Origin: Dipteris shenzhenensis
Lineage: Eukaryota > Polypodiophyta > Polypodiopsida > Gleicheniales
Length of the DNA stretch: 64,000 bases
Reading direction: 5' to 3' (one strand)
Assembly (NCBI GenBank): GCA_047967505.1
Contig: CM106540.1
Program-made: the position numbers and the translations under genes
Notes under the pieces: model-generated
Seen by the model: the letters and a program-made list of their open reading frames with translations, nothing else
Told to the model about the DNA's origin: nothing
Database searches by the model: none
Shown here: one piece after another, positions 1-10,335 of the stretch
How the letters are laid out: every line of letters starts with the position of its first letter
How positions within the stretch are numbered: position 1 is the first letter of the stretch

Positions 1-540
1 GCTTTTGGTCATGCCAAATCTCCATTCCGCACGCTGTGTAGCTGCTATCATGTTGTCGAATTCATTGGCTCCTGCCAATGTATCCCTTCTCACAACATCA
101 CTTCTCAATTACTTATTTAACCTCTTACAGAAATAATCCCCCAATTGCTCCTTAGTCGTGCTCTCTGAGCGGTGGCTAGCCTCTAGTTTAGATTTTAGTA
201 CTTTTGGGCATAGTCTTCTACCAACAAATCCTTCTATTTCAATTGTCGGAGCTTCTTGAGTATTGCTTCTGGTGTTTTCTTCTGTCTGAACCTTGACATA
301 AAAGCTTGTTTCAAGCATCGTAATCCAAAAAATGATTCATACCATATTGAATGAACCAACTCATGGCCTTGCCCACCAAGGTGGCTGCCAATTAATCCTT
401 CTTGACCGCATCGCCAAGCTTACCTTCGAAACCACTTGCTACCCATCAGGTCTCAAATTGCCCAATGTGACCATCAGGGTCTTGTTTTCTCCTGCCACTG
501 AATTTAGTAGAGCAAACTTTGGGGTTCTGCATGTTGATTG
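1..540 (-). pseudogene. Ty3/gypsy gag relic
   Basis: Read on the minus strand from about 540 to 1, this is a decayed retrotransposon gag. The part from 530 to 330 reads like the conserved gag core: FSGRRKQDPDGHIGQFET, then a stop, then GDAVKKD, a stop, and AATLVGKAMSWF. After a frameshift near 315 it continues as a charged stretch, with LGDYFCKRLNK near 110 and ANEFDNMIAATQRAEW near the window edge. Gag packages the element RNA into particles. At least three stops and a frameshift make it dead. It runs off the left edge, so pol would lie outside the window. The family match is by eye; confidence is moderate because the core motif order (FSG, ETRW-like, GKAMSWF) is typical of plant gag. Confidence 0.5.
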
Positions 541-1394
541 CTGGGTTGATTGGAACTGATGGTTTTGCTCTCCTTGGGGGGGTTGGCTTGGGAGTGGGTC
601 AAACAATTGCCTTTGCGCTCCTACATACAACCCAAACATTGCGTGGTACCCAAAAGCTACCCAAATGAAGGTTCTTGATGGAGACCACGTAAGATTTTTT
701 GCATTAACTGCATCCTGGTATTCTAAACTTCCTCCGAAACTAGTGGAAGGATCTTCACCTCACAGTATGTTACTAGGAATCTAGTCTTCATCCTCTGAAC
801 TCAGGATAGTTTCATCCACCTCTGGCTAGATTTCATATCGTTCTCCTACCTCTTCCAGCATTCCAACTGTCCCACCAAGACCTTCTTCATTTGTATCAAT
901 AAGACCCCTTTCCCAGGCCCTTGTAAAGTACAGATGATTGATACGTCAAGGAGATGGCTCCGTTTCCTCTGTGTCTAACATCCGCTACCCCTATCTCCAT
1001 GAACATTCTATGAGATTACTCAACTCCTTCTCCTTCTGGTTTACAAATTGAATTGTATGTGCCAGCCTCAATGCTCCCCAACCTTTCCATCCATGACTTC
1101 TCTTTCAATGATTCCTTGCCTCTTCTATTGCAAATCTCAGATTAGTTCCCACACATTCTTGATTATCACTTGAAGTGCTTCACAATTCCCACCATTCACA
1201 GTTGCCGGAAGGAGGTTCCGAGGTTCCTTAGTGTCTGAAGAGTGTAGTAGAGAATCTAAATTTCTCCATATAGGTATTGAACATTCTCGTTCCTCAAACT
1301 GCACGATGTTGTGCACGTTCTACTATCACATGTGCTCCATTTCTGTAACATTTGCACAAAGAATCCATATGCTCTCTGTTTTCATGTTCACAAT
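541..1394. other. No recognisable gene
   Basis: I see only short open frames on either strand and no domain, LTR boundary or RNA gene. It may be decayed sequence between the gag relic on its left and the integrase-like scrap on its right. Confidence 0.3.
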
Positions 1395-1530
1395 CCAAGT
1401 GTCTAATTGCTTTGCAGGGTCGGATTTTTTATAGGCGTGGATTGTTTTTGACTTAATCAATTTGATCAAGAACTGTTTCAAGACTTGATGCATTCGTTCT
1501 AATTGTCCATTCCCTGGTGGCTAGAACGTC
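1395..1530 (-). pseudogene. Integrase-like scrap (weak)
   Basis: On the minus strand the bases from 1522 down encode PPGNGQLERMHQVLKQFL, which resembles the end of a retroviral-type integrase core, where a P-x-x-N/D-G-Q-x-E-R motif carries the catalytic Glu. A stop immediately precedes it and no other integrase part is seen nearby. It lies upstream of the minus-strand gag relic at 1-540, so it cannot belong to the same element in normal order. It is short enough to be chance. Confidence 0.28.
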
Positions 1531-2169
1531 TGCAGATTATGCGGCTTCGACATGGTGACTGCCTTCATTGTCTTTCAGCTCCTTTGCTGCATCCGGTCAA
1601 AATGCCCAACTTATTTGTAGGATCACCAGTGTAACAGGTAGAGATTAAATCTCAAAATCTACCTATTAGTAGAAATATAGCATCATCAAGGATACAGTCA
1701 AAACTTCCAAAAGAGAATACATCAACTCAAAATTCATTACAACATAGATATCCGACAAACCACTGCGTATTCCTTGTATTATGAATGTTTCTGTCACTAC
1801 AGCATATAGAAAATAAGCATAGAATTGGACAAAACACAATTCAATAAGAAGTAGCATATTCGCATTCGGAATACATCACTACACACATATGAGCCGAACA
1901 TGTAACTTCCTACATATGGCAGTTTCTTACTAACTTGCATATGCGCCTCATTAATGGTTGCACACTACCTCCTATTAAGGTTTTTGATATATCCTATATT
2001 ATTGCTGAAGATAAAGAGTTTATAAGTGTGTTCGGGCTACATTCTCCCACAATGGTGCGAAGGCCTCCCTCGGGGACTGCACCAAGAATAGTGAAGTCAA
2101 ACACTCCAAGGGTATGCCTTGCATGGATGTAAGAAATGTTCTTTGTGATGTACATCACAATGCCTTCAT
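1531..2169. other. No recognisable gene
   Basis: AT-rich sequence with only short frames. No supported feature. Confidence 0.3.
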
Positions 2170-2535
2170 CTACAAATTACAGCAGTCTACATAATGAGCA
2201 AGGTTCCCATTGCATCAATACATGGCATGATGCCAGAGGAGAGGTATACTGGTAGGAAACTAGATATTTCTCATTTGAAAGTTTTTGGTTGCATTGCCTA
2301 TGTTCATGTGCCAGATGAGTTGAGATCCAAGTTGGATCCAAAAGCTGAGAAGTGCATATTTATTGGTTATTCTCTGTTGCAGAAAGGGTATAGATGATAC
2401 AACCCTTCTACTTGTAAGTTTACACTGAGCAGAGATGTTGCAGCTAGTATAAAGCAGTAAATGTGATTGACGATGTAGATGCACAAAATGATAATGCTGC
2501 ACAGAATTCACAATAGCAATCACAAAATATTAGTT
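2170..2535 (+). pseudogene. Copia integrase C-terminal fragment (C1 family)
   Basis: This piece is nearly the same as bases 18940-19300 of Copia element C1. It encodes the end of integrase (HGMMPEERYTGRK, then FGCIAYVHVPDELRSK and EKCIFIGYS) and the start of the spacer before reverse transcriptase. It has its own stops (for example after QKGYR) and small deletions. No LTR or other domain flanks it, so it is a truncated copy. Homology stops near 2535, where unrelated repeat sequence begins. It shows that the C1 family has more than one copy in this region. Confidence 0.85.
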
Positions 2536-4154
2536 GTGCATTTAAGGCCCAGGCTTGAGGTGGCAGGGCATGACCATGTGCCACCCTTCCACGTAAGAGG
2601 ACCCATAAGGTGTGTTGTACATAATCCATGGTAGTAATAATATAAAATGATAAGGTGGCATCGGTCCTCCATGTACCACCCCTCCACCTAGGCAGTCCCA
2701 TGCCTACATTTAGTGAGATATGGCCCAAGGACCATGGGAGAAGTAATATAAAATAGGTGGAGATGGATATTATATTGGATTATTTCCTCCATGTAGGATA
2801 GGCCCATGTGGGGGGGTGTAGAAAGTCCAACAATGCAAGTTAAATAATGGGAAAGTAGGATGAGTTGGCAAGATTCCTTGTGCCAACCCTCCACTTGTCC
2901 TCCTAGATGTTTGAACATATTATAAAATTGGGAAGAGACCAAGGGAGTATCTTAGACTTGGGATATGGGGGTTAATGTATGTGGAAAAATGAGGCAAAGG
3001 GTTGTCACACACAATTGAGAGTGCGTAAATGCCTAACCCACATGGGAGACTCTTCCACACACACCATGCATGTGGGAGGATGCATTTATTGGGAGAGACC
3101 CCCTCTCTTAGCTATAAAACGAGGGGGCTATTCCTTGATGGAACATGCTCATTCTTGTAAAGCCACCTAGCTAGTACTTTGATTTCCCCCTTCCCTTCCT
3201 TTCAAATAAAGCATGGCCCTCTTCCCTTGATGTGTCCATCTTTACATTCCTCCTCCCATCATGTACATGCTTCTCTTCCCCCTCTCCTTTTCCCCTTGTG
3301 CCATAGTCTCCCTCTTCATTTCCTCCCCTTCTAATCCCTTTTTCCCACTCATGATAAAATTTTTCCCTCAAGTTCTCCTTTCCTCTATGGCCCTTGAGCA
3401 TCGCCCTGCTTAGTGTTTGGCCTCTTGTCCTGACTTCTTTTCTAGGTAACAGAACTGGTGTGGCTGCTGGGATCAAAATCTCCATAGCTAGTGGCATAAA
3501 ATTCGTTTCTCCTACGACTAGGTGTAATTCTATGACACCTTCCATCTGTGGTTCTTAGCTTCTGTGCCTCCAATTAGCTTCTAGTCGTAGTTTTTGCGCA
3601 TCTACACATCCTTGCTTCTACGCCTCTAATCTGCCTCCAGTTCCGGTGCATCTTCTGGTTGGCGAATCTTCTAGTCGTACCGATCGCATCTACAAAATTG
3701 TAACATTTGCGCCTCCTTGCACCCACATGTCTTTGTCATGAGTGGCGCATTCGTGCGTGTGTCGCACATCTTTTGGCCATGGATAGGATCACGTCTTCTA
3801 GTTGCGACAGATTTTTTGAGCTTCTGCAAAACTGTAGTAGATCCTCACATCGTGCCCCTCTCCTCTATCTCTATCTTCTCTTTCTCTTTCTCTTCTCTTC
3901 TCCTTTTATTAAGGAGTGGGAATTAAACCCAAAACCTCCCCATTCACAAAAGAAAGACTTATCAATGGGCTAGCAAATAGGAAGTGATGAAAATGTAATG
4001 ATTTTTCTTATATATTGAAATCTCAAGAATTGTAACTCTCTAACCATGGAGAGTTTCCTCTTGCTGTAAAAAGAAAAAGTATTTCATTTCATGTGCTCTA
4101 TTCACATCTCCTACTAGATCGCCAATTTGGAACTTTTTCAAGTTCACGCCTTGG
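2536..4154 (+). other. LTR-like non-coding stretch
   Basis: There is no convincing gene. A TATA-like tataaaa lies at 3113-3119, followed by a pyrimidine-rich leader and an AATAAA at 3205-3210. This is the same promoter and polyadenylation layout seen in the LTRs of elements A and B, and it is followed by decayed retroelement coding from 4155. An old LTR is likely, but I could not find its ends or a partner. Confidence 0.3.
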
Positions 4155-4808
4155 ATGCACGTCACACAAGGAGGGTGGATATTTATGTCACTTTTCAACG
4201 AGTTCAAGGATTTGGTGCTTGGTCCTGTGCTCATTACGGCTACCAATTGGCGAGATCTCTTTCTTAATCTTCATGTCGACCTTCAATGGCTAATTGTCCA
4301 GTGCATTGTTCAAGGAGACGATGGGTGGAATGATACACTGTGGTTGATTCAAGGTGAAGAACTGGTGATATACTGGGAGGACTTTGATTTCACTTCTACT
4401 CATTGTGCGGTGAGGGAGCTACTTGCTGCATTGGAGGTAATTAAAAGGGTGACATTATTTGAAGGGTGGGATGTTCAAGCTTGGGGGGAGATTTGGCGCA
4501 TCTGCTTATTAATTCCAGTGGATAAGCTCATCTTGAATGATTTCTTCTCGATCTCACTACAAAGGTTTCTAGGGCTTGTGGTAATGTTTCAACCAAGGAA
4601 TCCCTTTGTACCTAATCAACCCTTTGTGCCTTATTTTGAGCTTCAAGTTGTAATTCTTTTTGGTCTAAAGATAAACTATCAACAAAGAATTGCAAGTTTA
4701 TTTGGTTCTGAACGTCTTGCTCAAGTGTTGAATTCTCCCCACCCTCTCCTTCTACCTATCTTGGATTACCAAGAAACTTGGGATGTTCAGATTTTGGTCT
4801 TGGTGTGA
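4155..4808 (+). pseudogene. Uncharacterised ORF related to the region upstream of gag in element B
   Basis: A 217-residue open frame, rich in Trp, Leu and Ile, with no domain that I know. Its middle part (GEELVIYWEDFDF, then RELLAALEVIKRV) lines up loosely with the N-terminal part of the gag frame of element B, where FNFFCYANDEE is followed by KLLCALPIVRRV. In B that region sits just before gag. I infer a poorly known retroelement protein or gag extension. The next sequence is an RNase H relic and then gag, so this locus is probably one broken element. The similarity is weak and was judged by eye. Confidence 0.35.
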
Positions 4809-4827
4809 TGACATCTTGGCTACTTTA

Positions 4828-5200
4828 ATTTGACGACGCATACAAACCTTTGACCAAGGCTGCTAGTGTGGGTGTGAAGCTCACTTCACCAAGGGGTGAG
4901 ATGCATTGTTATAGCAAGTCTGCACTAGCAAGTACTTGCAACAAACCTGAGTACTCGGCACTCATTTTTGGGCTACAAAAGGCGCAAGAACATCGCATCA
5001 AGCAACTTGAGGTGTAAGGAGATTCTCAACTCATGTGTGAATAAGTTAGTGGAAGGTGGAAGGTGCGGAGCGAAGGCTTGGTTCCACAACATCAACGAGC
5101 ATTGGAACTGTGCCAACAATTTGAAGAGGTAAAAATTCAACATATCCCTCGAGCTCAAAATATAGTTGCTAATTTCTTGGCACGTGAATCATGTACTTCA
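4828..5200 (+). pseudogene. RNase H relic
   Basis: The frame reads as a plant retroelement RNase H. DDAYKPLTKAASVGV is the first acidic strand, then PEYSALIFGLQKAQE carries the helix with the second acidic residue. After one stop comes GDSQLMCE with the third. VPQHQRALELCQQFEEVKIQ and HIPRAQNIVANFLA form the C-terminal end. RNase H removes the RNA strand during reverse transcription. There are two in-frame stops (near 5017 and 5044). It resembles the second, extra RNase H of elements A and B rather than the one that directly follows reverse transcriptase. It is oddly placed ahead of a gag relic. Confidence 0.6.
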
Positions 5201-5261
5201 GTCATGCATGACGCGAGTGGAAGCACCACCCCAATAAAGCCACAAGCCATGAAGGAGGGTG

Positions 5262-5480
5262 ATCATTTGTAAGGAATGCAAAGGTTGTGGTCATCATGAA
5301 ACTAAGTGTTGGGAATATTTGATACAAGTTTACCGACTTCAGAAGATCATCAGAAAGGTCCTCAAGGACATTACTCAAAAGAAGGATGCCAGACCGCACA
5401 CCCCTTGAAGAAATAGCATGGCGATTACAAGAATTGGAAGAAGTTAAAGGTGATGTGCAAGCTCTCTAACCGTTGACATT
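5262..5480 (+). pseudogene. Cys/His knuckle-like relic with coiled segment
   Basis: The frame starting at 5262 encodes CKECKGCGHHETKCWEY, which looks like a zinc knuckle (C-x2-C-x-x-H-x4-C if the second Cys pair is used). A basic segment follows. After a stop or frameshift near 5406 comes LEEIAWRLQELEEVKGDVQ. The same segment is recognisable in element B before its gag (about 31,560-31,640, minus strand), where it reads LEEIASHLRELEDCEGDAQ. It is broken and has no start codon. It supports reading 4155-6393 as the remains of a B-related element. Confidence 0.4.
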
Positions 5481-5776
5481 TGTCATGGCATTCTTGTTTG
5501 CCTGGATGAACAACCTCATCTAGCGTCATGTCTCTAACCCTTGCTTGTAAATATGGATGCGATATCATGATGGTTGGTCCTTTTAAGATTGTCTATGAGC
5601 TATTCTATGCTGAAGATTCTTCCCATGTTGTATTTCACAATACATCAGTCACACCCTACCTTGCCTATGTGTGCTTTGTGGATGTATCTTCACCTAATTT
5701 CAGTTCAAGCTAGCTCTTTCCATTGTTTGCCCATAGATAAGCCTCATTTCATCTCTCTCTTTTCCATTTTCCAAGC

Positions 5777-6393
5777 ATGGCTGACATTCCCGTGTTTTGT
5801 GGATGGGTTGAAGAAAATCCAAATGAGTATCTTATGGCATTCAAGTGCCATTGTGTTTCTCTCAACTTTCTTACTGAAGATAGATGGTTGTTGGTTCTTC
5901 CCACATTTCTAGAGGGTTTGGCTCAAGTGTGGTATGAGAAGCAGGCCGACGACGTTCACCAAAGCTCGCCAAGGTTAACAGTAGCAATGATTGAGTATTT
6001 CGGCAAAGAAGAGGACCGGAGAATGTGTACCTATAGGTGGCAAACTTGAAGCAGTGAGAAGGAGAGACGGCACATCAATATGTGGATCGAGCGGCCGTGC
6101 TTCTGGGCCATTTAATTGCCACGCAGGAGGACAATGCCAAATTTTGAGCTAGAACGACTTAGCATTGTTGGGCTACCTTGTAGTAGGAGCAAGTGATGAA
6201 TTCTGCCTCAAGCTTAAATGGGAAAATCCAAAGACTTCCAGAGACTATGGTGCTAGCACATGAGATTGCTCAAAAGTTTGATAAAGTTCAATCTGACCCC
6301 GCTTCAAAGAAGATGACTGTCCCTCCGCAACCCCCTCAATTCTTACAACAACCAGTCAGTACAGACAACCATGCTATACTACAAACTCAATGA
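5777..6393 (+). pseudogene. Ty3/gypsy gag relic
   Basis: MADIPVFCGWVEENPNEYL opens a gag-like core that continues with EDRWLLVLPTFLEGLAQVWYEK, the usual helix with an aromatic end, and RLTVAMIEYFGKEE. The frame breaks near 6030. A second open piece (6193-6393) is Gln/Pro-rich and may be the gag tail. Gag is the structural particle protein. There is no zinc knuckle or protease after it, so it is truncated. It probably belongs with the RNase H and knuckle relics just upstream. Confidence 0.55.
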
Positions 6394-6449
6394 TCAAGAG
6401 GATAAAATAGCATTGCTAGTGACAGGACTTGCTCTCGATTGATGTCACT

Positions 6450-6551
6450 CTCCCCCTATTCTACCAGTGGAATAGGGGAGATAGAAGCTTGCAGACAAGC
6501 ACCTATGGCTCAACATTAATCTCCCCCTATTCCACCAGCGGAATAGGGGAG
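6450..6551. repeat. Two tandem GC-rich hairpins
   Basis: Two copies of a near-perfect inverted repeat lie 71 bases apart, at 6450-6480 and 6521-6551. Each has the arm ctccccctattc facing gaataggggag around a short loop. The sequences after each copy are also duplicated (tagaagcttgca and cacctatggctca). A looser version of the inner palindrome, tattccgtcggcggaata, is at 8986-9003. Confidence 0.7.
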
Positions 6552-6559
6552 GTAGAAGC

Positions 6560-8068
6560 TTGCAAGGATGAGGCACCTATGGCTCAGGCTTGGACTAAGG
6601 TGGACTATGGCGAAGAAGCAGAAGTGCAATCTGCATTTGATGCTAGCCAAGGATGGGGTTATAAGACAAAGAACTCGTAAGAGTCCCTTCTGGCTGACTG
6701 TCTTGTCGTTATTAGATCTGCCACCTCCATTGTCGTGATGAGAGCACAGAATTGTGATGGGTTGCGGGGTGACTGAGAAAGACAGCCACTTCCATTTGAG
6801 AATTGTGATTAGATTTCTAGTCCATCTCTGCTGCATCAACTTGCTTTTCTGCCAACCAGCCGTGAGTTGCACTCCAAAATGTGAAAAGAAACTTTTTACC
6901 CCACACTAATCCATCACCAATGATCTCTTTTGTCGACATGATCCCCTCCGAAGATCACCGCTCGCAGTGTTTATTTCTGGTTTCATTGTTTATATGCAGT
7001 GACGCTCATGTAGTGCTCACAACAAAGTGAGAAAGCTCTACGAGGGGATAGTTCGAGGGAATGTGAACCTTGATGCAGAGGTTTGCTTGCTATGAGTAAA
7101 GGCCTAACTATGGAGGGAGGAGAGCTTGAACGAGAAGGACAATAGCAAAAGCAACAGAGCTTGGGGGCTTAAAGGGAGGAAGGAGTGACATGAACAAGGA
7201 CCATTTGGCAAGGCTATGGAGGGAAGAGAGATGGAAGATGATGAAAAATCAGTAGCAACAGCAACGAAACAAGCACGATGAGAATTACGATGACAAAATC
7301 TAGCTATGGAGGGAGTAGCGCTTGCAAGGAATCAAATGACGATGACAAGCAACCACAATTTTGTGGCTATGGAGGAGGAGCAAAGCTTGCAGAGAGGTGT
7401 AACAAAGAGCAAGAACCTACTTGTTCTCAGATTTCCGTCATCTTCCTCAGGTCATCATGACGTTCGTCAATGGAATTTCTCATGTTCTTGAGGGCTCATC
7501 GTGAGTCAACATGAAGAAAGAGCCTTGACGGCTCATCGTGAGTCGGTGTGAAGGAGTCTTGAGGGCTCATCGTGAGTCGACATGAAGAAGGAGTTTGTAG
7601 CAGAAGGCTCCAATGACTCTTGCTGCAGTAGAAGATTAAGGGGAGAGACAAGAGGAGGGTGGCAACATAGGCGTGGCAGCAACAAGAATAAATTAAGGCA
7701 GCCTGAATGCATGCAGGGTGGAGATGCGAGTCTGGTAAATACATGCAGGAAAGTGAGACCATGTTCAATCCATCATGTGTACAAAAATGTGCTTTCCATG
7801 AGGTTTATGGTTTCACTAGAACTCTAGACCATGTGGCCAATCAAATCTAGTGCTATGGACATTGTAGTCACATGCATGATTAGAATGTTATCTTTCTTAA
7901 TCTAAAAATTTATTTATACCAAATTTTACAAGTGTCTTGGATTAATTATCAATGTAATTGAATTTCATGTTTTTTTTTCATAATTTTGAAACAAAATATT
8001 TATGATATTAAAATATAACATTTAAACAAAAACAAGTCAAGGCATACACTAAGTTTTGAGACAACTTT
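6560..8068. other. No supported gene; possible decayed gag tail
   Basis: There are several short frames of Gly/Lys/Gln-rich composition but none with a recognisable domain. The repeated phrase 'gctatggagg(g/a)agga' suggests old local duplication. One clear tandem repeat lies at 7487-7594. Confidence 0.3.
7487..7594 (+). repeat. Tandem repeat, three units of 34-37 bases
   Basis: Units begin at 7487, 7524 and 7558. All share gctcatcgtgagtc followed by a purine-rich atgaagaa(a/g)gag tail. The middle unit is 3 bases shorter. Confidence 0.8.
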
Positions 8069-9932
8069 TGCTAGATATCAATGCTCCACTCTCGTGTAAC
8101 TATGCAGGAACCAGCTAACTCTACTTGTAAGCCCCCCATATGAGGAGAAGGCATTTGAGTAGCTCGGTTATCCACAGTAGGTCCTGGTTTGGACACCAGA
8201 TGGGGGCCATGTGTGGCTTGATGGTTGGACGGCTTCGAATAGAGTTGGCACACCATCGACTAGGCTACATGCAAGTGTGGGAAGGCATCCCATGACTGAC
8301 CGCACTGAGGGTAGATGGAGCATTTCCCAAGGCAGCCCACTCTCAAGTTACGGGGCCGGTTTGGAGCCTCAGATGATCCTAGATGGCTCTAGGCCGAACA
8401 AAAATCGTAGGTCAGTTGCTCTATTTTGCGCACCGGTTCTATCGTGTTGTCGGTGGCCTATTTCGAGACCGACCCCCAATCGACTGTTTTGGGCAGACTG
8501 GGTCGACCATCACCCAATTGGCTCTAACCAACTACTTGTGGTGGCTATATAAGAGCAAGCCCATGAAGCCCATTTTATCACTGGGTATAGCAACCCTGAT
8601 TCCTTAGGGGGGTTTCCATTTTCTGAGCAAAAACCCCCGAGCAACGGACAAAAGGTAGGAGGGGTCAAGATATATAGGCTCAAGTCATTTTTGGGGAGCA
8701 AAAAAATCCAAATTATTTCAAGGAATATGTAAGTAAATATGAAATACTAATAAATAGATATAGATATAAATATACATATATAATGTCCAAGTGGTGACTT
8801 ATTTTATCACTTTCAAAAATCCTTTCTTTTCCTCTCACCATTGGTTGGGATCATGAAATTTTGAGCAAATGTCCTCTTTATAGTTCCTCCGGATGACCTA
8901 AGAAAATAATATAATACTTCTTTAATAGACCCTCTAAGTGTATTTTTCCAAAGGAATATGGTTTGAAGAGCTTGCCCCCCAACCCTATTCCGTCGGCGGA
9001 ATACCCTTGGAGAGCCTACATAGAAGGGGTCATAACTTTTGCTCCTTATCTTAGATTGAGGAGGTGTAAAAAGGAAAAATGTTCAAAATTTCATGATCTA
9101 TGCAATGGTAGGCTCAAAATTATACTTTTGATAGTTATAAAAGATAAAAAGTAAAATTTTCAAGATGTATATGAGAGTTACAACTTCTCCCTAATTCATA
9201 TTATGGTAGGAAGGAGTTCAATAGAGACCACATTTCCTTAAAAGTACTTAGGTTTGGAGAATTGGGAATATTTTGAAAATTCATTCCTTGCCTTCCCATA
9301 TTTGATAATGTATTAGAGATTAATTTATGATCAATTATAATGGCCTCAAGTATGAGGTTTCCAATATCTTTTTCCTACTCATCCAAGGAATATGGTATAC
9401 ATTGTTATATGAGAGCTTCAAATATGGGATTGCTAAAGATTAGGAAAACTCTTTTAAATTGATTTAACTACCATAATCCTCAAAAGAGAGTATGGTAGGG
9501 AGGTATTTATAGGATTTTTTAAAGTGTTCACTATTTGTTCATATATAGATGATGTTCTCCAAAATGAGGGTTATAATGAAAAATAAGTAAGTATATGGTT
9601 CCATAAATGAGAAATTAAGAAAGAATTGTATATTCCTTTGAGAAATATACAAGCATGCTTGGTGTCAAAAATTATCGCTCGGACTTTTTTGCTCGTAGGT
9701 TTTTGCTCGAAAAGTGTGCACATCTGATTCCTTAGCATCTAGCCTTCGTCTTCTACTGTTTCCAGCTCACCATTGAAGCTTCTTTCATAGGAGCACATGG
9801 CTAGGAGGCAGTGCCATTTATTGCATCAGTTTTATAGTAATCAAATTTTTTATTCTCCATACTATCTGTTTTCTCTCTTGCATACGAGATCTTGTTATCT
9901 GTTGAGCACAGACGTTGTATTGTTTTCTTACA
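8069..9932 (+). mobile_element. 5' LTR of Copia element C0, with a transposon inside
   Basis: The LTR starts tgctagatatcaatgctcc and ends ttttcttaca, directly before a tRNA-iMet primer site. A TATA box (ctatataag) lies at 8547-8555. The start matches the ends of two solo LTRs in this window (at 36,117 and 55,465, both minus strand), which share the phrase atgctccac(c/t)ctc. Without the 1.1-kb insertion at 8608-9723 the LTR would be about 750 bases. The 3' LTR of this element was not found. Confidence 0.65.
8608..9723. mobile_element. Non-autonomous TIR DNA transposon
   Basis: A 1.1-kb AT-rich segment is flanked by ctgattccttag on both sides (8596-8607 and 9724-9735), a likely target duplication of 9-12 bases. 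Its ends are imperfect inverted repeats: ttttctgagcaaaaacc then cgagcaa on the left, and the reverse complement ttttcgagcaaaaacct then cgagcaa on the right. It has no transposase. The TSD length suits a Mutator-like element better than hAT (8 bases). Its insertion splits the C0 LTR between TATA box and primer site. Confidence 0.6.
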
Positions 9933-9945
9933 TGGTATTAGAGCC
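9933..9945 (+). other. Primer binding site (tRNA-iMet) of Copia C0
   Basis: tggtattagagcc differs by one base from the usual plant site tggtatcagagcc, complementary to the 3' end of initiator Met tRNA. It directly follows the LTR end. Confidence 0.8.
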
Positions 9946-10002
9946 TGGACTCTAGCAAGAAGATTTGGTAGTGTGTTTTTGTTTGCGAGTAGATTGTGAG
10001 AG

Positions 10003-10335
10003 ATGGCCCAACCCGCAAGACTATGAATCCCATCGTTCGACAAAAGCGGAAAGTTGGACGGCACTACCTATCCACTCTGGAAGCTCAAGATAAAGACCAT
10101 CCTAAGCACATATGAGCTTTGGGACACTGCTACTGGGGTGGACCTGAAACTGGAATCCAGCCAATGCAGCACAACAGATAGTACCAACTGCGGATGAGAT
10201 TCTCACGTGGACAAGAAGAAATGTAGATGCACTGTGTTCTATTGTCTGTAGTGTAAGTGACTCTGTCATGGCATTAATTCAACATGTCACCACAGTGGAG
10301 GAGGCATGGATGGTCTTGAAAAATCAGTACGAGAC
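10003..10335 (+). pseudogene. Copia C0 gag, N-terminal part
   Basis: The frame starts MAQPARL, has a TGA where Arg is likely, then continues FDKSGKLDGTTYPLWKLKI. This is the usual Copia gag opening, in which a Y-x-x-W-K motif follows a short hydrophobic start. After a frameshift near 10,155 it reads ADEILTWTRRNVDAL and TTVEEAWMVLKNQYE, the typical gag helix. It stops abruptly at 10,335 where the LTR of element B begins. About 23 kb later, at 33,610, the same frame seems to resume (see the entry there). Confidence 0.7.

Noticed and set aside
7487-7594. CRISPR-like array (regular short repeats)
   Set aside because: Three direct tandem units without spacers, in a plant genome; simple tandem repeat.
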